52,231 nucleotides of DNA from Vicingaceae bacterium (GCA_019429185.1 JAHYJH010000012.1:1-52231), one strand, 5' to 3'. Positions 1 through 9,193 are shown, counted from the first letter of the stretch. Translations and numbers: made by a program. Notes: generated by a model from the sequence alone, not told the origin.

Positions 1-119
1 CACAAATGGTCTAACACGCTATACAGACTGGTTCAAGGACCGTCTTAAAAAGACAAAATTATTAAAAAAAATAAAATTATTAAAAATTAATATTTTTTAT
101 TGGAAATCAACACAGAATC

Positions 120-356
120 TATCGGGAGCTATCGGAACGCAGATTTACACAGATTTATCAATGTATCTTTTATTTTAAATTAATGTATTACTCATTGTTG
201 TTTATTTTTTTTATAGGTATTACTCACTTTTGCTTATTTTTTTTATAAGTGTGAGTGAGCTCACTATGTTCGGTTGATGCTCCATGGTGTGTAATCAGTG
301 GTATTTTTTTGTTTTTTATTGTCTTTAGACAAGTAATTTAGCGGCTGAGTAGTAAC
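120..356. repeat. degenerate MITE-like repeat, relative of 9304-9536
   Basis: The stretch shares blocks, in the same order, with the element at 9304-9536. A CGGAACGCAGATT block preceded by a broken CCGATAGCTATCGG palindrome lies near 127-155. A long block from about 304 to 356 ends in GCTGAGTAGTAAC and matches 9484-9536 nearly base for base. The opposite terminal repeat (GTTACTACTCAGC) is not present here, so this copy looks incomplete or diverged. The rest of 1-422 holds no gene I can support. Confidence 0.6.
185..248. repeat. tandem duplication of a 32-bp unit
   Basis: Two adjacent 32-base units, 185-216 and 217-248, both begin GTATTACTCA and end in a T-run followed by ATA. They agree at about 28 of 32 positions. 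The duplication sits inside the repeat-rich region upstream of rnpA; no function is evident. Confidence 0.7.
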
Positions 357-422
357 ATCTTTTTTAAACTTTATGAGCTAATTACCATCGAAACACTACT
401 TTTGTCTTTTGAATAAATACGT

Positions 423-821
423 ATGACACCTAAATTTAATTTTTCTAAAAAAGAAAAGCTCAAAAGCATAAAAGATATTGAGCAACTTTTTAAAAAAGGA
501 AAATCAATTTACCAATATCCTTTGAGGTTAACTTACCTCGAAAAGAAAGAAAAGAATGGGGTGTTAATAAATTTTGGAGTGAGTGTTCCTAAAAAAAAAA
601 TTAAACTTGCTGTAAATAGAAATTTAATTAAGAGAAGAGTTAGAGAAGCTTATCGATTAAACAACAAAGCATTAAAAAATGTGCTTTCAAACTCAGGCAA
701 AGAGTTAAATATGATGCTTATTTATGGATCTGAACAAATTTTATCGTATAGCGAAATTGAAGGTAAAATAAAAGTAATTTTATGCCGTTTAACAGAAAGT
801 TGTGAAGTGGATAGTAAGTAA
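423..821 (+). CDS. rnpA: ribonuclease P protein component
   Basis: Encodes the protein subunit of RNase P, which binds the catalytic RNA and helps it remove 5' leaders from pre-tRNAs. The 132 residues match the usual length. The family signature is present as [15 protein letters not shown], the basic helix that contacts RNA, after an N-terminal [20 protein letters not shown] segment typical of RnpA. A -7-like TACTTTTG lies at 397-404, about 18 bases before the ATG, without a clear -33 element. The 3' end overlaps yidD by 20 bases, the common rnpA-yidD arrangement. The rpmH gene that often precedes rnpA is not in the 422 bases upstream. Confidence 0.96.
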   Translation: MTPKFNFSKKEKLKSIKDIEQLFKKGKSIYQYPLRLTYLEKKEKNGVLINFGVSVPKKKIKLAVNRNLIKRRVREAYRLNNKALKNVLSNSGKELNMMLIYGSEQILSYSEIEGKIKVILCRLTESCEVDSK

Positions 822-1023
822 AATAATCGTTTTTTTAATACGCATTTATCAGCTAAGTATATCTCCGTTTTTAGGTTCAAATTGTAGGTATCAACCCACT
901 TGTTCACAATATAGTGTAGATGCAGTTAATAAATACGGACCATTAAAAGGAGGTTGGTTGGCATTAAAAAGAATTTTATCATGCCATCCTTGGGGTGGAC
1001 ATGGACACGACCCTGTTCCTTAA
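802..1023 (+). CDS. yidD: membrane protein insertion efficiency factor YidD
   Basis: A 73-residue YidD, a small amphipathic inner-membrane-associated protein that assists YidC-dependent membrane protein insertion. The hallmark residues are visible: [17 protein letters not shown], followed by [19 protein letters not shown] and the final DPVP. The start is a GTG inside the end of rnpA, supported because the following [21 protein letters not shown] gives the expected N-terminal helix (only part quoted as a run of family residues). Translational coupling to rnpA is likely given the 20-base overlap. Confidence 0.95.
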   Translation: MKWIVSKIIVFLIRIYQLSISPFLGSNCRYQPTCSQYSVDAVNKYGPLKGGWLALKRILSCHPWGGHGHDPVP

Positions 1024-1054
1024 ATTAATGTGTGAATGTAATAAATATAAACCT

Positions 1055-2713
1055 ATGATTAAAAAAATAAAAAAACAGATACTAATCGTTAGCATTGCTT
1101 TAACGGGCTTTTTTTCACTTGGATTTGCCGATAGCTATTTTGAAATATCTAAAAACCTTGACATTTTTGCTACGCTTTTTAGGGAGTTAAATATCTATTA
1201 TGTAGATGGAACAGAACCTGGAGAACTAATCAAAACAGGAATCGATGCCATATTAGAATCATTAGATCCTTACACAAACTATATTCCAGAATCAAACATT
1301 GAAGATTATAAGTTAATGACTACAGGTCAATATGGAGGAATTGGAGCATTAATTCAAAAACAAGGCGATTATGTTGTTATTTCAGAACCTTATGAAGGTT
1401 TTGGAGCTTTTAAAGCAGACTTATGGGCAGGAGATAAAATTTTGGAAGTAGATGGAAAAGACGTGAAAGGAAAAAATACAGACGAAATTCGAGAACTATT
1501 ACTCGGACAACCAGGTACTTCCTTAAAATTAAAAATTGAAAGACCTGGAACTGATAAACCGTTAGAAAAAATGGTAACCAGAGAAGAAGTGAAGATTAAT
1601 GACGTTCCCTATTTTTCAATTATGAATGAATCTGTTGGTTATATTAAACTCAATAGTTTTACTGAATCAGCAAGCAAGGAAGTAAAAGACGCTTTTCAAA
1701 AATTGAAAGAACAACATGCAACAACATTAATCTTAGATTTAAGAGGAAATGGAGGTGGATTATTGAATGAAGCAGTGAACATAGTGAATATTTTTGTGCC
1801 TAAAGGCGTAGATGTAGTAAGTACCAAAGGAAAAATTACCGATTGGGACAAAATGTATAAAGCTATTAATACTCCTGTTGACACAGAAATTCCTTTAGTA
1901 ATTTTAATTGATGAAAACTCTGCATCAGCATCAGAAATTGTTTCTGGTTCGTTGCAAGACCATGATAGAGCTGTTGTTGTTGGAGGACGCTCATTTGGTA
2001 AAGGATTGGTACAACAAGTACGATCATTGAGCTATAATTCAAAATTAAAAGTAACCGTTGCTAAATACTACACTCCCAGCGGAAGGTGTATCCAAAAAAT
2101 AGATTATTCGCATAGAGATAAAAGTGGAAAAGTAAAAGAAGTTCCAGATTCATTGATTACAGAGTATAAAACATTAAAAAACAAAAGACCTGTTTTTGAT
2201 GGAAAAGGAGTTGATCCAGATGTAAAAATTGAGAAAAAAAATATGAGTGATATTTCGGGAAGTCTTTATATGAAAAATCATTTTTTTAACTATGCCACAG
2301 AATTTAGATTGAAAAATCCAACTATTGCTAATGTTACCAATTTCTCAATCAGTGATGCTGAATACGAAAAATTCATTCACTATTTAGAAGATAAGGATTA
2401 TGATTATACCACAGAGAGTGAAGATTTATTAGCTCAGTTAGAAAAAGCAACCAAAGAAGATAATTACTACGAACGGTTAACAGACGAGTATAAAGCACTA
2501 AAAGACAAATTAAATCACAATAAAAAAGAGGATTTAACGATACACAAAGAAGAAATAAAATACATTCTTGAAACCGAAATAGTTGCTCGTTATTTCTATC
2601 AAAAAGGAAAAATTGAAGCAGCTCTGAAAAACGATCCAGCAGTTGATGAAGCAATTACTATTTTGAAAGATAATTCAACATATACAGCTATTCTATCGGG
2701 AATAAAAAAATAA
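1055..2713 (+). CDS. S41 family C-terminal processing peptidase
   Basis: A 552-residue periplasmic serine protease of the CtpA/Prc type, which trims proteins from their C-termini. After a signal/anchor segment (residues about 8-25) come a PDZ domain (about 85-170) and the S41 domain (about 185-350). The Ser/Lys pair is visible: Ser291 in ENSASASEI and Lys316 in RSFGKGLVQ, the usual 25 residues apart. The C-terminal 200 residues are an alpha-helical tail seen in Bacteroidota members. The frame stays open back to 995 within yidD, but the ATG at 1055 puts the hydrophobic signal at the N-terminus and is preferred. It probably belongs to the rnpA-yidD transcription unit. Confidence 0.93.
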   Translation: MIKKIKKQILIVSIALTGFFSLGFADSYFEISKNLDIFATLFRELNIYYVDGTEPGELIKTGIDAILESLDPYTNYIPESNIEDYKLMTTGQYGGIGALIQKQGDYVVISEPYEGFGAFKADLWAGDKILEVDGKDVKGKNTDEIRELLLGQPGTSLKLKIERPGTDKPLEKMVTREEVKINDVPYFSIMNESVGYIKLNSFTESASKEVKDAFQKLKEQHATTLILDLRGNGGGLLNEAVNIVNIFVPKGVDVVSTKGKITDWDKMYKAINTPVDTEIPLVILIDENSASASEIVSGSLQDHDRAVVVGGRSFGKGLVQQVRSLSYNSKLKVTVAKYYTPSGRCIQKIDYSHRDKSGKVKEVPDSLITEYKTLKNKRPVFDGKGVDPDVKIEKKNMSDISGSLYMKNHFFNYATEFRLKNPTIANVTNFSISDAEYEKFIHYLEDKDYDYTTESEDLLAQLEKATKEDNYYERLTDEYKALKDKLNHNKKEDLTIHKEEIKYILETEIVARYFYQKGKIEAALKNDPAVDEAITILKDNSTYTAILSGIKK

Positions 2714-2730
2714 ATTTCAAAAATTGACCG

Positions 2731-4308
2731 TTGAACTTAAAACCACTTCTTAGTCATCATAGAAAGTTTGTCATTTTGTTTTTAATGATGATAGTGGTTG
2801 GGTTATCTCTGTCAAAACCACTCATCACGCTTGGCGAAATTGGTTTAGGTGCAGCTTGGCTTTTTCAAGGAAATATAAAAAACCAAATTCTTTCTTTTTT
2901 TAAAAATAGAATTGCCCTTATACTAAGTTCTATCTATCTTTTAACGATAATTGGGCTATTTTATACTACAAATTTTGAGTTTGCAATAGGAGATGTTCGT
3001 AGAAAAATTCCACTTTTTTTGCTCCCTTTTTTATTAAGTGGACTAAATCCTTTAACTCAACAAGAGATTAAATTTATTTTTAAAGTTTATGTAATAGGCG
3101 TTGTCGCTTCTTCTCTTTGGAGTGTTTTCGTTTTGTTGGGAGGACTAAATGAAACTATAATAGACACACGTCAATTATCCCGTTTCACATCACACATTCG
3201 ATTTGGATTAGAAATTTGTTTGGCAATTTTCGGAAGTATTTATTATGCGTTGAATGAAATTGATTTTAAAAATAAAATTAAATGGCTAAGTGTTGGTGCT
3301 TGGTTACTAATTTTTATGATATTTATAAACCTCTTTACTGGTATTTTAGTTTTTTCAATAACAGCTTCAATTCTGTTGTTGTTTTATGGTGTTCAACATA
3401 AAAATAAAATGATTAAAATAACTTTCTTGTGCGTTTTTATAACACTTTTTGCTTCAGCTTATTGCTATATCAATAACGCAATATCAAACTACAAAACAGC
3501 ACAACAAATAGAACTTTTGCCTATGAGTGAATATTCAGAAAATGGCGAAAAATTTTATCATGACACCATAAGCGAAGTGAAAGATTTTAAAGAAAATGGC
3601 AATTATATTTATAGAAATATTGCTTTTACGGAGCTTGAAAAAGCGTGGAACGAAAGAAGTGATTTTAATTTCAATGGTACAGATTTAAAAGGACAAGAGC
3701 TAAAAACCACACTACTTCGTTTTATTACATCAAAAGGAGAACGAAAAACAGCCAAAGCAGTTGAAAATTTAAGTAACGAAGAAATAAATGCAATTGAAAA
3801 GGGAATAGCAAATCATATTTATTTAAGAATGAATGATTTTTCTCGTAGAGTACACAAAATAATATGGGAGTTTGATGTATATAATCAACATGGAATAGCC
3901 AACGGACATTCTGTTGTTATGCGGTGGGTGTATTGGCAAAATGCGTTCAGAATTTTTAAAGAAAATATTTTTTTTGGAGTAGGAACTGGTGATTTGCAGG
4001 ATGCCTTTAATCAGGAATACCAAACACAAACAGTACTTTCCGAAAAATATTATTTAAGAGCACACAACCAATATATTACTTATACAATAAGCTTTGGGTT
4101 GATTGGATTGGGGTGGTTTCTGTTTTTTTTAGGCTATCCTTTTTTAAAATTAAAACGATATAACAACTTTTTATATCTTGCTTTTTTTTGTATCGCTCTC
4201 CTTTCTATGGTAACAGAAGATACACTCGAAACGCAAGTTGGAGTAATGTTTTTTACATTTTTTAACACAATTTTAATTTTTAACACCACGAATAGCAAAA
4301 TGATTTAA
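2731..4308 (+). CDS. O-antigen ligase / Wzy-like polytopic membrane protein
   Basis: About 525 residues with roughly ten membrane segments and one long periplasmic loop (about residues 255-430). After the loop comes a YLRAHNQYITYTISFGLIGL segment, typical of the O-antigen ligase/polymerase family (Wzy_C, PF04932), whose members join or polymerise surface polysaccharide. The reading frame opens with TTG at 2731, 17 bases after the protease stop. An ATG at about codon 19 would delete the first charged residues but leave the first membrane helix mostly intact, so the start is uncertain. The substrate cannot be read from the sequence, and no other polysaccharide genes adjoin it. Confidence 0.8.
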   Translation: MNLKPLLSHHRKFVILFLMMIVVGLSLSKPLITLGEIGLGAAWLFQGNIKNQILSFFKNRIALILSSIYLLTIIGLFYTTNFEFAIGDVRRKIPLFLLPFLLSGLNPLTQQEIKFIFKVYVIGVVASSLWSVFVLLGGLNETIIDTRQLSRFTSHIRFGLEICLAIFGSIYYALNEIDFKNKIKWLSVGAWLLIFMIFINLFTGILVFSITASILLLFYGVQHKNKMIKITFLCVFITLFASAYCYINNAISNYKTAQQIELLPMSEYSENGEKFYHDTISEVKDFKENGNYIYRNIAFTELEKAWNERSDFNFNGTDLKGQELKTTLLRFITSKGERKTAKAVENLSNEEINAIEKGIANHIYLRMNDFSRRVHKIIWEFDVYNQHGIANGHSVVMRWVYWQNAFRIFKENIFFGVGTGDLQDAFNQEYQTQTVLSEKYYLRAHNQYITYTISFGLIGLGWFLFFLGYPFLKLKRYNNFLYLAFFCIALLSMVTEDTLETQVGVMFFTFFNTILIFNTTNSKMI

Positions 4309-4322
4309 GTAGTTTTGCCACC

Positions 4323-4604
4323 ATGAATTTCAAAAAAGTAATAGCAGCATTTTTATTAACTATTTTAGTTAGTACTTTTTCATTCAGCTACTTTTCAATT
4401 CCATCCAATCAATTCATTGAAATAAATGAAGAAGAAAATAGACATAGTGGAAAATTAATAACATTTTCAGTGCAAGAATATGTAGCTGAAAGCACCAATT
4501 CTAATATCTTTTTATTCACTACTGATGTAAATCATCAAAACAATACTTTTCAATTCTTACCTCCAACAAGAAAAGTCATTGCTCCACCACCAGAGTTAGT
4601 ATAA
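4323..4604 (+). CDS. small exported protein of unknown function
   Basis: 93 residues starting with a clear signal peptide or single membrane anchor (NFKKVIAAFLLTILVSTFSF), then a short polar domain ending in PPTRKVIAPPPELV. I do not recognise the family. A TAGTTTTG box at 4310-4317 fits the Bacteroidota -7 consensus only 5 bases before the ATG, so the gene may have its own, nearly leaderless transcript. It lies between the O-antigen-ligase-like gene and the SulP operon and could belong to either. The proline-rich tail suggests a surface or periplasmic role, but nothing firmer can be said. Confidence 0.6.
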   Translation: MNFKKVIAAFLLTILVSTFSFSYFSIPSNQFIEINEEENRHSGKLITFSVQEYVAESTNSNIFLFTTDVNHQNNTFQFLPPTRKVIAPPPELV

Positions 4605-4743
4605 TTCTCTTTATTTTTTCTTAAAAAAAGAATTTTTATAAAACAAACACCCTTACTTTATTATTTTGTTTTATCATATTTGGTATTTCTCTTTTATACA
4701 AAATAAGAGTAATGCTTTATCTATATTGAAAACTATTATAATT

Positions 4744-6321
4744 ATGACACCAAAAAAATTAAATATGTTTGCTAATCTAAAGTCAGATTTTCCTGCCGGA
4801 TTAGTTGTCTTTCTTGTTGCACTGCCTCTATGTTTAGGAGTAGCATTAGCCTCAACAGGTCGCTCCGATTTGTTGTTTTCAGGGATTATTGCAGGTATTG
4901 TTGGAGGTATTGTGGTAGGTTCACTTAGTAATTCATCGTTAGGTGTTTCTGGTCCTGCTGCAGGGCTTGTTGTAATAGTTCTAACGGCAATAGAAGCATT
5001 AGGTAGCTTTGAAGCCTTTTTATTGGCAGTAGTTTTATCAGGAATTATTCAATTTGTTGCTGGTTATTTAAAAGCAGGAATTATAGGTTATTTCTTTCCT
5101 TCTTCTGTTATAAAAGGAATGTTAACGGCAATAGGTATAATTCTTATTCTCAAAGAAATTCCGCATGCTTTTGGGTATGATGAAAATTTTATGGGTGATG
5201 TTGATTTTGCTCAAAAAGATGGTCAAAATACATTTAGCGAACTCTATTTTTCTATAAAATATAGCAGTTGGGGATCAATTATTATTAGCATTATTTCACT
5301 AGGATTGTTAATGTTATTTGATACGAATTTTATGAAAAGAATTGTTTTGTTCAAATTCTTGCCAGGTGCTTTATTTGTTGTTTTAGTAGGGATATTACTT
5401 AACTATTTGTTTAATTTCTTTTCTCCAGAGTTAGCATTAAGTGGTAAACATTTGGTAGAGCTTCCTGTAGCTTCTTCTGCTCAAGAGTTTGTGGGCTTTT
5501 TTAAGTTTCCAGATTTTTCAGCTTTCTCCAATCCTCAAGTTTACATGGTAGCTGTAACATTAGCAATCGTTGCAAGTTTAGAAACATTACTTTCGGTTGA
5601 AGCAACAGACAAGTTAGACCCTCATAAAAGAAGAACATCTACCAACAAAGAATTAAAAGCTCAAGGAGTAGGGAACATGATATCAGGGTTAATTGGTGGA
5701 CTTCCAATTACTCAGGTTATAGTAAGAAGCTCTGCAAATATTGATGCTGGTGGAAAAACAAAATTAGGAACTATTATACATGGTGCAATATTATTACTTT
5801 CGGTAATAATTATTCCTGTATTTTTAAATCTTATACCTTTAGCATCTCTAGCTGCAATTCTTTTAATGGTGGGATATAAATTAGCAAAACCAAGTTTATT
5901 TAAACAAATGTATCAACTAGGACACGAACAATTTATTCCTTTTATCATTACTGTAGTTGCTATTGTAAGTACTGATTTATTGAAAGGAATAGGAATAGGT
6001 ATGGTTGTGGCTGTTTTTTATATTTTGAGAAAAAATTATAAAAACGCACTTAATTTAAGCATTGATGAAATAGATGGCAAACCAACTTATTACTTAACTT
6101 TATCGGAAGAAATAACATTTTTAAATAAAGCCAGTGTAGCAAAAACATTAGCAGACATTCCTGAAGATGTTAATTTAATAATAGATGGTTCTAAATCTTA
6201 CTCCATTTCTTATGATGTGTTGGAAAACATTCAAGAATTTGTTGATTTCACATCAAAACTAAAAAATATAACTGTTGAAACTAAGGGAATTGATGCCGTT
6301 AAAGTGATAACAGGACATTAA
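4744..6321 (+). CDS. SulP family anion (probable bicarbonate/sulfate) transporter
   Basis: A 525-residue SulP/SLC26-type inner-membrane transporter. The N-terminal KSDFPAGLVVFLVALPLCLG is the family's entry segment. Further hallmarks are GLVGG-like glycine runs, SAPLAG-like GVSGPAAGLV, and GLIGGLPITQVIVRSSAN in the second half. The last 90 residues resemble a STAS domain. The start at 4744 is preferred over an upstream in-frame ATG at 4666, because the residues between them are unlike the family. The adjoining carbonic anhydrase gene, 23 bases downstream, suggests bicarbonate as substrate: SulP-carbonic anhydrase pairs recur in bacteria. Substrate assignment is inference. Confidence 0.92.
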   Translation: MTPKKLNMFANLKSDFPAGLVVFLVALPLCLGVALASTGRSDLLFSGIIAGIVGGIVVGSLSNSSLGVSGPAAGLVVIVLTAIEALGSFEAFLLAVVLSGIIQFVAGYLKAGIIGYFFPSSVIKGMLTAIGIILILKEIPHAFGYDENFMGDVDFAQKDGQNTFSELYFSIKYSSWGSIIISIISLGLLMLFDTNFMKRIVLFKFLPGALFVVLVGILLNYLFNFFSPELALSGKHLVELPVASSAQEFVGFFKFPDFSAFSNPQVYMVAVTLAIVASLETLLSVEATDKLDPHKRRTSTNKELKAQGVGNMISGLIGGLPITQVIVRSSANIDAGGKTKLGTIIHGAILLLSVIIIPVFLNLIPLASLAAILLMVGYKLAKPSLFKQMYQLGHEQFIPFIITVVAIVSTDLLKGIGIGMVVAVFYILRKNYKNALNLSIDEIDGKPTYYLTLSEEITFLNKASVAKTLADIPEDVNLIIDGSKSYSISYDVLENIQEFVDFTSKLKNITVETKGIDAVKVITGH

Positions 6322-6344
6322 TATAAAAATTAAAAATAATAATA

Positions 6345-6983
6345 ATGGAAAATATATTTTATAAACAACTTTTAGAAAACAATAAAGAATGGGTTCAATC
6401 TAAATTAGATTTAGACCCAGATTTTTTTAATAAACTAGCTCACGGACAACAACCACCAGTATTATGGATAGGTTGTGCCGATAGTAGAGTTCCTGCCAAT
6501 GAAATTATTGGAGCTCAACCTGGAGAAGTGTTTGTGCATAGAAATATCGCAAATATGGTTATCCACTCAGATATGAATATGTTGAGTGTACTCGATTATG
6601 CAGTGAACGCACTTAAAGTAAAACACGTTATTGTTTGTGGTCATTATGGATGTGGTGGAATTGCAGCAGCAATGGGAAATCAACACATTGGAATAATTGA
6701 TAATTGGATTAGACATATTAAAGATGTGTATCGTTTTCACAACAAAGAATTAGATGCCATCGAAAATCAAAAAAAACGGTTTAACCGATTTGTTGAACTC
6801 AATGTAGTTGAGCAAGTTTTTGATTTAGCTAAAACCTCTATCGTTCAAAATGCTTGGGAAAACAAACAACCACTACATATTCATGGTTGGGTTTATGGAA
6901 TTGATTCAGGTTTAATAAAAGACCTGAATGTGAATTTTAAAAGCAATGATGAATTAGATGAAGTCTATCAATTAAAGTTTTAA
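6345..6983 (+). CDS. can: beta-class carbonic anhydrase
   Basis: A 212-residue cytoplasmic zinc enzyme interconverting CO2 and bicarbonate. The zinc ligands and dyad of the beta class are visible: Cys44, Asp46 and Arg48 in GCADSRVPANE, then His100 and Cys103 in CGHYGCGG. Length and the C-terminal segment HIHGWVYGIDSGLIKDL match the Can/CynT type. It lies 23 bases after the SulP gene and 13 bases before a barrel gene, so the three are very probably co-transcribed. Together they suggest uptake of bicarbonate followed by conversion for carboxylation reactions. The gene symbol rests on family resemblance to E. coli Can. Confidence 0.95.
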   Translation: MENIFYKQLLENNKEWVQSKLDLDPDFFNKLAHGQQPPVLWIGCADSRVPANEIIGAQPGEVFVHRNIANMVIHSDMNMLSVLDYAVNALKVKHVIVCGHYGCGGIAAAMGNQHIGIIDNWIRHIKDVYRFHNKELDAIENQKKRFNRFVELNVVEQVFDLAKTSIVQNAWENKQPLHIHGWVYGIDSGLIKDLNVNFKSNDELDEVYQLKF

Positions 6984-6996
6984 AAAGCAAAAAATC

Positions 6997-7866
6997 ATGA
7001 AAATTTGTCTGTTTCTTAGTTTATTTTTCTCACTTTCTAGCATTTTTTCTCAAGAAAAAGATAGTGTTAAAGCTGAAAAAGACAGGTTAGATAGCCTTTA
7101 CATTGAAGAAGTTGAAAATCATCGTAAAACAGCTAAAGTTCTTCATGCCGAACCTCTGTTTATAGATTTAATTAGAGACCTGGGTGCAAGAAAAGGTGAA
7201 AAAGAATGGAATGTTGGTTTTGGGTTAACAGATAATGACCAATTTGATAGTTATGAAACTTTGATTGAATATGAATGGGCACCTCTTAATAGGCTTGGTT
7301 TTGAAATAGAGGTACCCTTCACTTTCTTTTATCCAACAACCGATGATAGAGTTAACTCCTCGATACCTCAAAATAAAATGAATGGATTAAAACTAGCAGC
7401 ACAATATTCCTTTTTTGTATCCGAAAAGCTAAATACCACGCTTGCCATAGGTTATTTAAATGAATTTGAATTTACCACTTTTAATAATTATGGAAGAGAA
7501 CAATTCATAGAAGGTAATACTTACAACCCTTTTTTTGTTGCAGCAAAGCGTTGGGGACAAAATTTTCATACGCTAATTTATACAGGACCAGAGATTCAGC
7601 AACATTTTTTCGATAATTCATTTCATACCGTTTGGCAAATAAATTCTAGTATTCATTATATGATAGATGGAACAAGAAATTTCATAGGACTTGAATTTAA
7701 CAAGGAATTTACATCCAATGATTTTGATATGACAATAAGACCACAAATGAGGTTGGAAATTTCTGAAAACTTATTGATAGGAATTGTCGCTGGAATACCT
7801 ATAAAAAGGGAAAATCAACGATTTAGTTCTTTCTTGAGATTGATTTATGAACCCAAACATAAATAA
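6997..7866 (+). CDS. outer-membrane beta-barrel protein of the SulP-carbonic anhydrase operon
   Basis: 289 residues with a signal peptide (ICLFLSLFFSLSSIFS-Q), a conserved-looking region HAEPLFIDLIRDLGARKG, and then alternating hydrophobic/polar strands rich in aromatic residues, as in a small outer-membrane barrel. It starts 13 bases after the carbonic anhydrase stop, so co-expression is expected. I infer that it supplies an outer-membrane route or accessory function for the anion transported by the SulP protein; the sequence itself shows only the barrel architecture. I cannot name the family. Confidence 0.75.
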   Translation: MKICLFLSLFFSLSSIFSQEKDSVKAEKDRLDSLYIEEVENHRKTAKVLHAEPLFIDLIRDLGARKGEKEWNVGFGLTDNDQFDSYETLIEYEWAPLNRLGFEIEVPFTFFYPTTDDRVNSSIPQNKMNGLKLAAQYSFFVSEKLNTTLAIGYLNEFEFTTFNNYGREQFIEGNTYNPFFVAAKRWGQNFHTLIYTGPEIQQHFFDNSFHTVWQINSSIHYMIDGTRNFIGLEFNKEFTSNDFDMTIRPQMRLEISENLLIGIVAGIPIKRENQRFSSFLRLIYEPKHK

Positions 7867-7882
7867 AAATAAATTCTATTTT

Positions 7883-7913
7883 TTGAAGGTTGTGTTTTTT
7901 TAGTATATATTTG
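7883..7913 (+). promoter_or_regulatory. Bacteroidota-type promoter for the 7943 lipoprotein gene
   Basis: A TTG at 7883-7885 and TATATTTG at 7906-7913, 20 bases apart, fit the -33 TTG / -7 TAnnTTTG consensus of the Bacteroidota primary sigma factor. The ATG follows 29 bases after the -7 box. It separates the two lipoprotein genes from the SulP operon. Confidence 0.5.
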
Positions 7914-7942
7914 TTATTCGTTTAACAAAAAAATAGTTTACA

Positions 7943-8488
7943 ATGAAAAACATAGCCTTTATACTTTTAATATTTTCTTTTATTTCTTTTTTTTCTTGTG
8001 ATAATGAAGAAAAACCTACTGATGCAAACAAAACCATAGTACTTAAAGGTTATGAAGAGTTAGAACTAACTCAATGGGGATTTCCAATGTCGGTTATGAT
8101 TCCCGATGCCGAAAATAACGGAGAAGCTCAAGTAACATTAACCAATAGAGGTGCGTTGGAAATTGTTGTGGGACAGAATTTTGGTGTAGAAATTATTTAC
8201 GGAGAAGGAGATATCGAATTGTTTAAAATGGCTTTAGAAGAAGACTTAGTTTTTTCATCTGAAATAGTGAAAGAAGACTCCACACTACTAATTTATAAGC
8301 AAGATATTCCAGAATCTGGAATAAAAACCCAACATCACTTCTTTTATAAAACACGTATAGGAAACGATATTTATGAAGTTCGTGATTTACAAGAAAATCA
8401 ATATGGCGAAAAAATGATTGAAGATATGATAAAAGCTGCTCAAACACTTCGATTTACCCCAATAACTTCGAGCGAACCAAAAGTATAA
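7943..8488 (+). CDS. lipoprotein of unknown function
   Basis: 181 residues beginning with a lipoprotein signal ending FISFFSC (Cys19 would be lipidated), followed by an acidic linker NEEKPTD and a compact domain with a KGYEELELTQWGFPMSVMIP segment. The remainder alternates short strands and acidic helices. I do not recognise the family. A promoter lies immediately upstream. The gene is followed after 5 bases by another lipoprotein gene, so the two form a small operon. Localisation to the periplasmic face of a membrane is the only safe inference. Confidence 0.75.
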   Translation: MKNIAFILLIFSFISFFSCDNEEKPTDANKTIVLKGYEELELTQWGFPMSVMIPDAENNGEAQVTLTNRGALEIVVGQNFGVEIIYGEGDIELFKMALEEDLVFSSEIVKEDSTLLIYKQDIPESGIKTQHHFFYKTRIGNDIYEVRDLQENQYGEKMIEDMIKAAQTLRFTPITSSEPKV

Positions 8489-8493
8489 GCAAT

Positions 8494-8841
8494 ATGATAA
8501 GAATATGTTTCTTATGCTTGTTTTTACTTAGCATCTATTCCTGCAAACAGAAAGCTCAAATTCCATCAAACATTCTTGGTGAGGATAAAATGGTTGAAAT
8601 AATTACTCAATTAGAAATTACGCAAGCCTATTTCAAAATTAAAAGTAGTGCAGAAGATTCATTATTATTTGCTAATAATTATCAGGAACAAATTTTTGAC
8701 ACCATATTTAAACAACACCATATTTCTCATGAAGTATTTAATAGTAGTTTAATGTATTATTCTTCTGAACCCAAAAAAATTGAAGAAATATATTCAAAGG
8801 TATTAGTATCACTTTCCGAACAACAAGCATCATTTCAATAG
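8494..8841 (+). CDS. DUF4296-type lipoprotein
   Basis: 115 residues with a lipoprotein signal (LLSIYSC, Cys17), then IPSNILGEDKMVEIITQLEI and a mainly helical domain ending in a segment that pairs a tyrosine-rich stretch with KKIEEIYSKVL. This is the pattern of DUF4296 lipoproteins, common in Flavobacteria and Cytophagia and of unknown role. It starts 5 bases after the preceding lipoprotein stop, so translation is probably coupled. The family assignment is by pattern recognition only. Downstream, no intact gene follows for nearly 900 bases. Confidence 0.72.
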   Translation: MIRICFLCLFLLSIYSCKQKAQIPSNILGEDKMVEIITQLEITQAYFKIKSSAEDSLLFANNYQEQIFDTIFKQHHISHEVFNSSLMYYSSEPKKIEEIYSKVLVSLSEQQASFQ

Positions 8842-8926
8842 ATAGAGTTTGATTGAAAAGTCCAAACTTGAAGGGTGTACGACAAATTTTCCCTTCAGTA
8901 AATAAGAAAAAGGTGTAGCAAATATT

Positions 8927-9193
8927 GTGTTCAACAAAATAGTCGGTAGCCTGCAAAATATAGTTAGTAGCAAAAACATGGAAACCAGACTAAAAAAGTG
9001 GCGTAGTGATGTAGAAGCAATAATATCCAACATAAAACGGGGCTTCAACTTGGTACGCTGCACATGGAAAGGTTGGAACCGTTTTGTAGCAAAGCCTATG
9101 GTGTGGTTATCATTATCGAACTGTTTTACTTGTATTGCTCTAACATTGTTATTTACATCAATAAAAGGAAATGTAATTGCTCCCTTTCTGTAA
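8927..9193 (+). pseudogene. C-terminal remnant of a DDE transposase
   Basis: A short frame encodes KKWRSDVEAIISNIKRGF followed by LVRCTWKGWNRFVAK and a hydrophobic end. In DDE insertion-sequence transposases of the IS5/IS1182/ISNCY sort, a W-R-S-G-x-E-A-x-I-S-N-x-K-R segment carries the third catalytic acidic residue, here the Glu after the Asp-Val. The N-terminal two thirds, including the first two catalytic Asp residues, are missing, and the upstream bases 8842-8926 contain only broken frames. It is therefore a decayed fragment. It sits in the scar between the DUF4296 gene and mnmE. Confidence 0.6.

Noticed and set aside
2-178. An open frame at the left edge (NGLTRYTDWFKDRLKKTK) that could be the 3' end of a gene
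   Set aside because: It runs through the repeat at 120-178 and low-complexity AT sequence; the readable part is only about 18 codons and matches no family I can name.
995-1054. Start of the S41 protease at the upstream ATG inside yidD
   Set aside because: It would place 20 unrelated residues before the signal segment, and that codon lies in the coding part of yidD.
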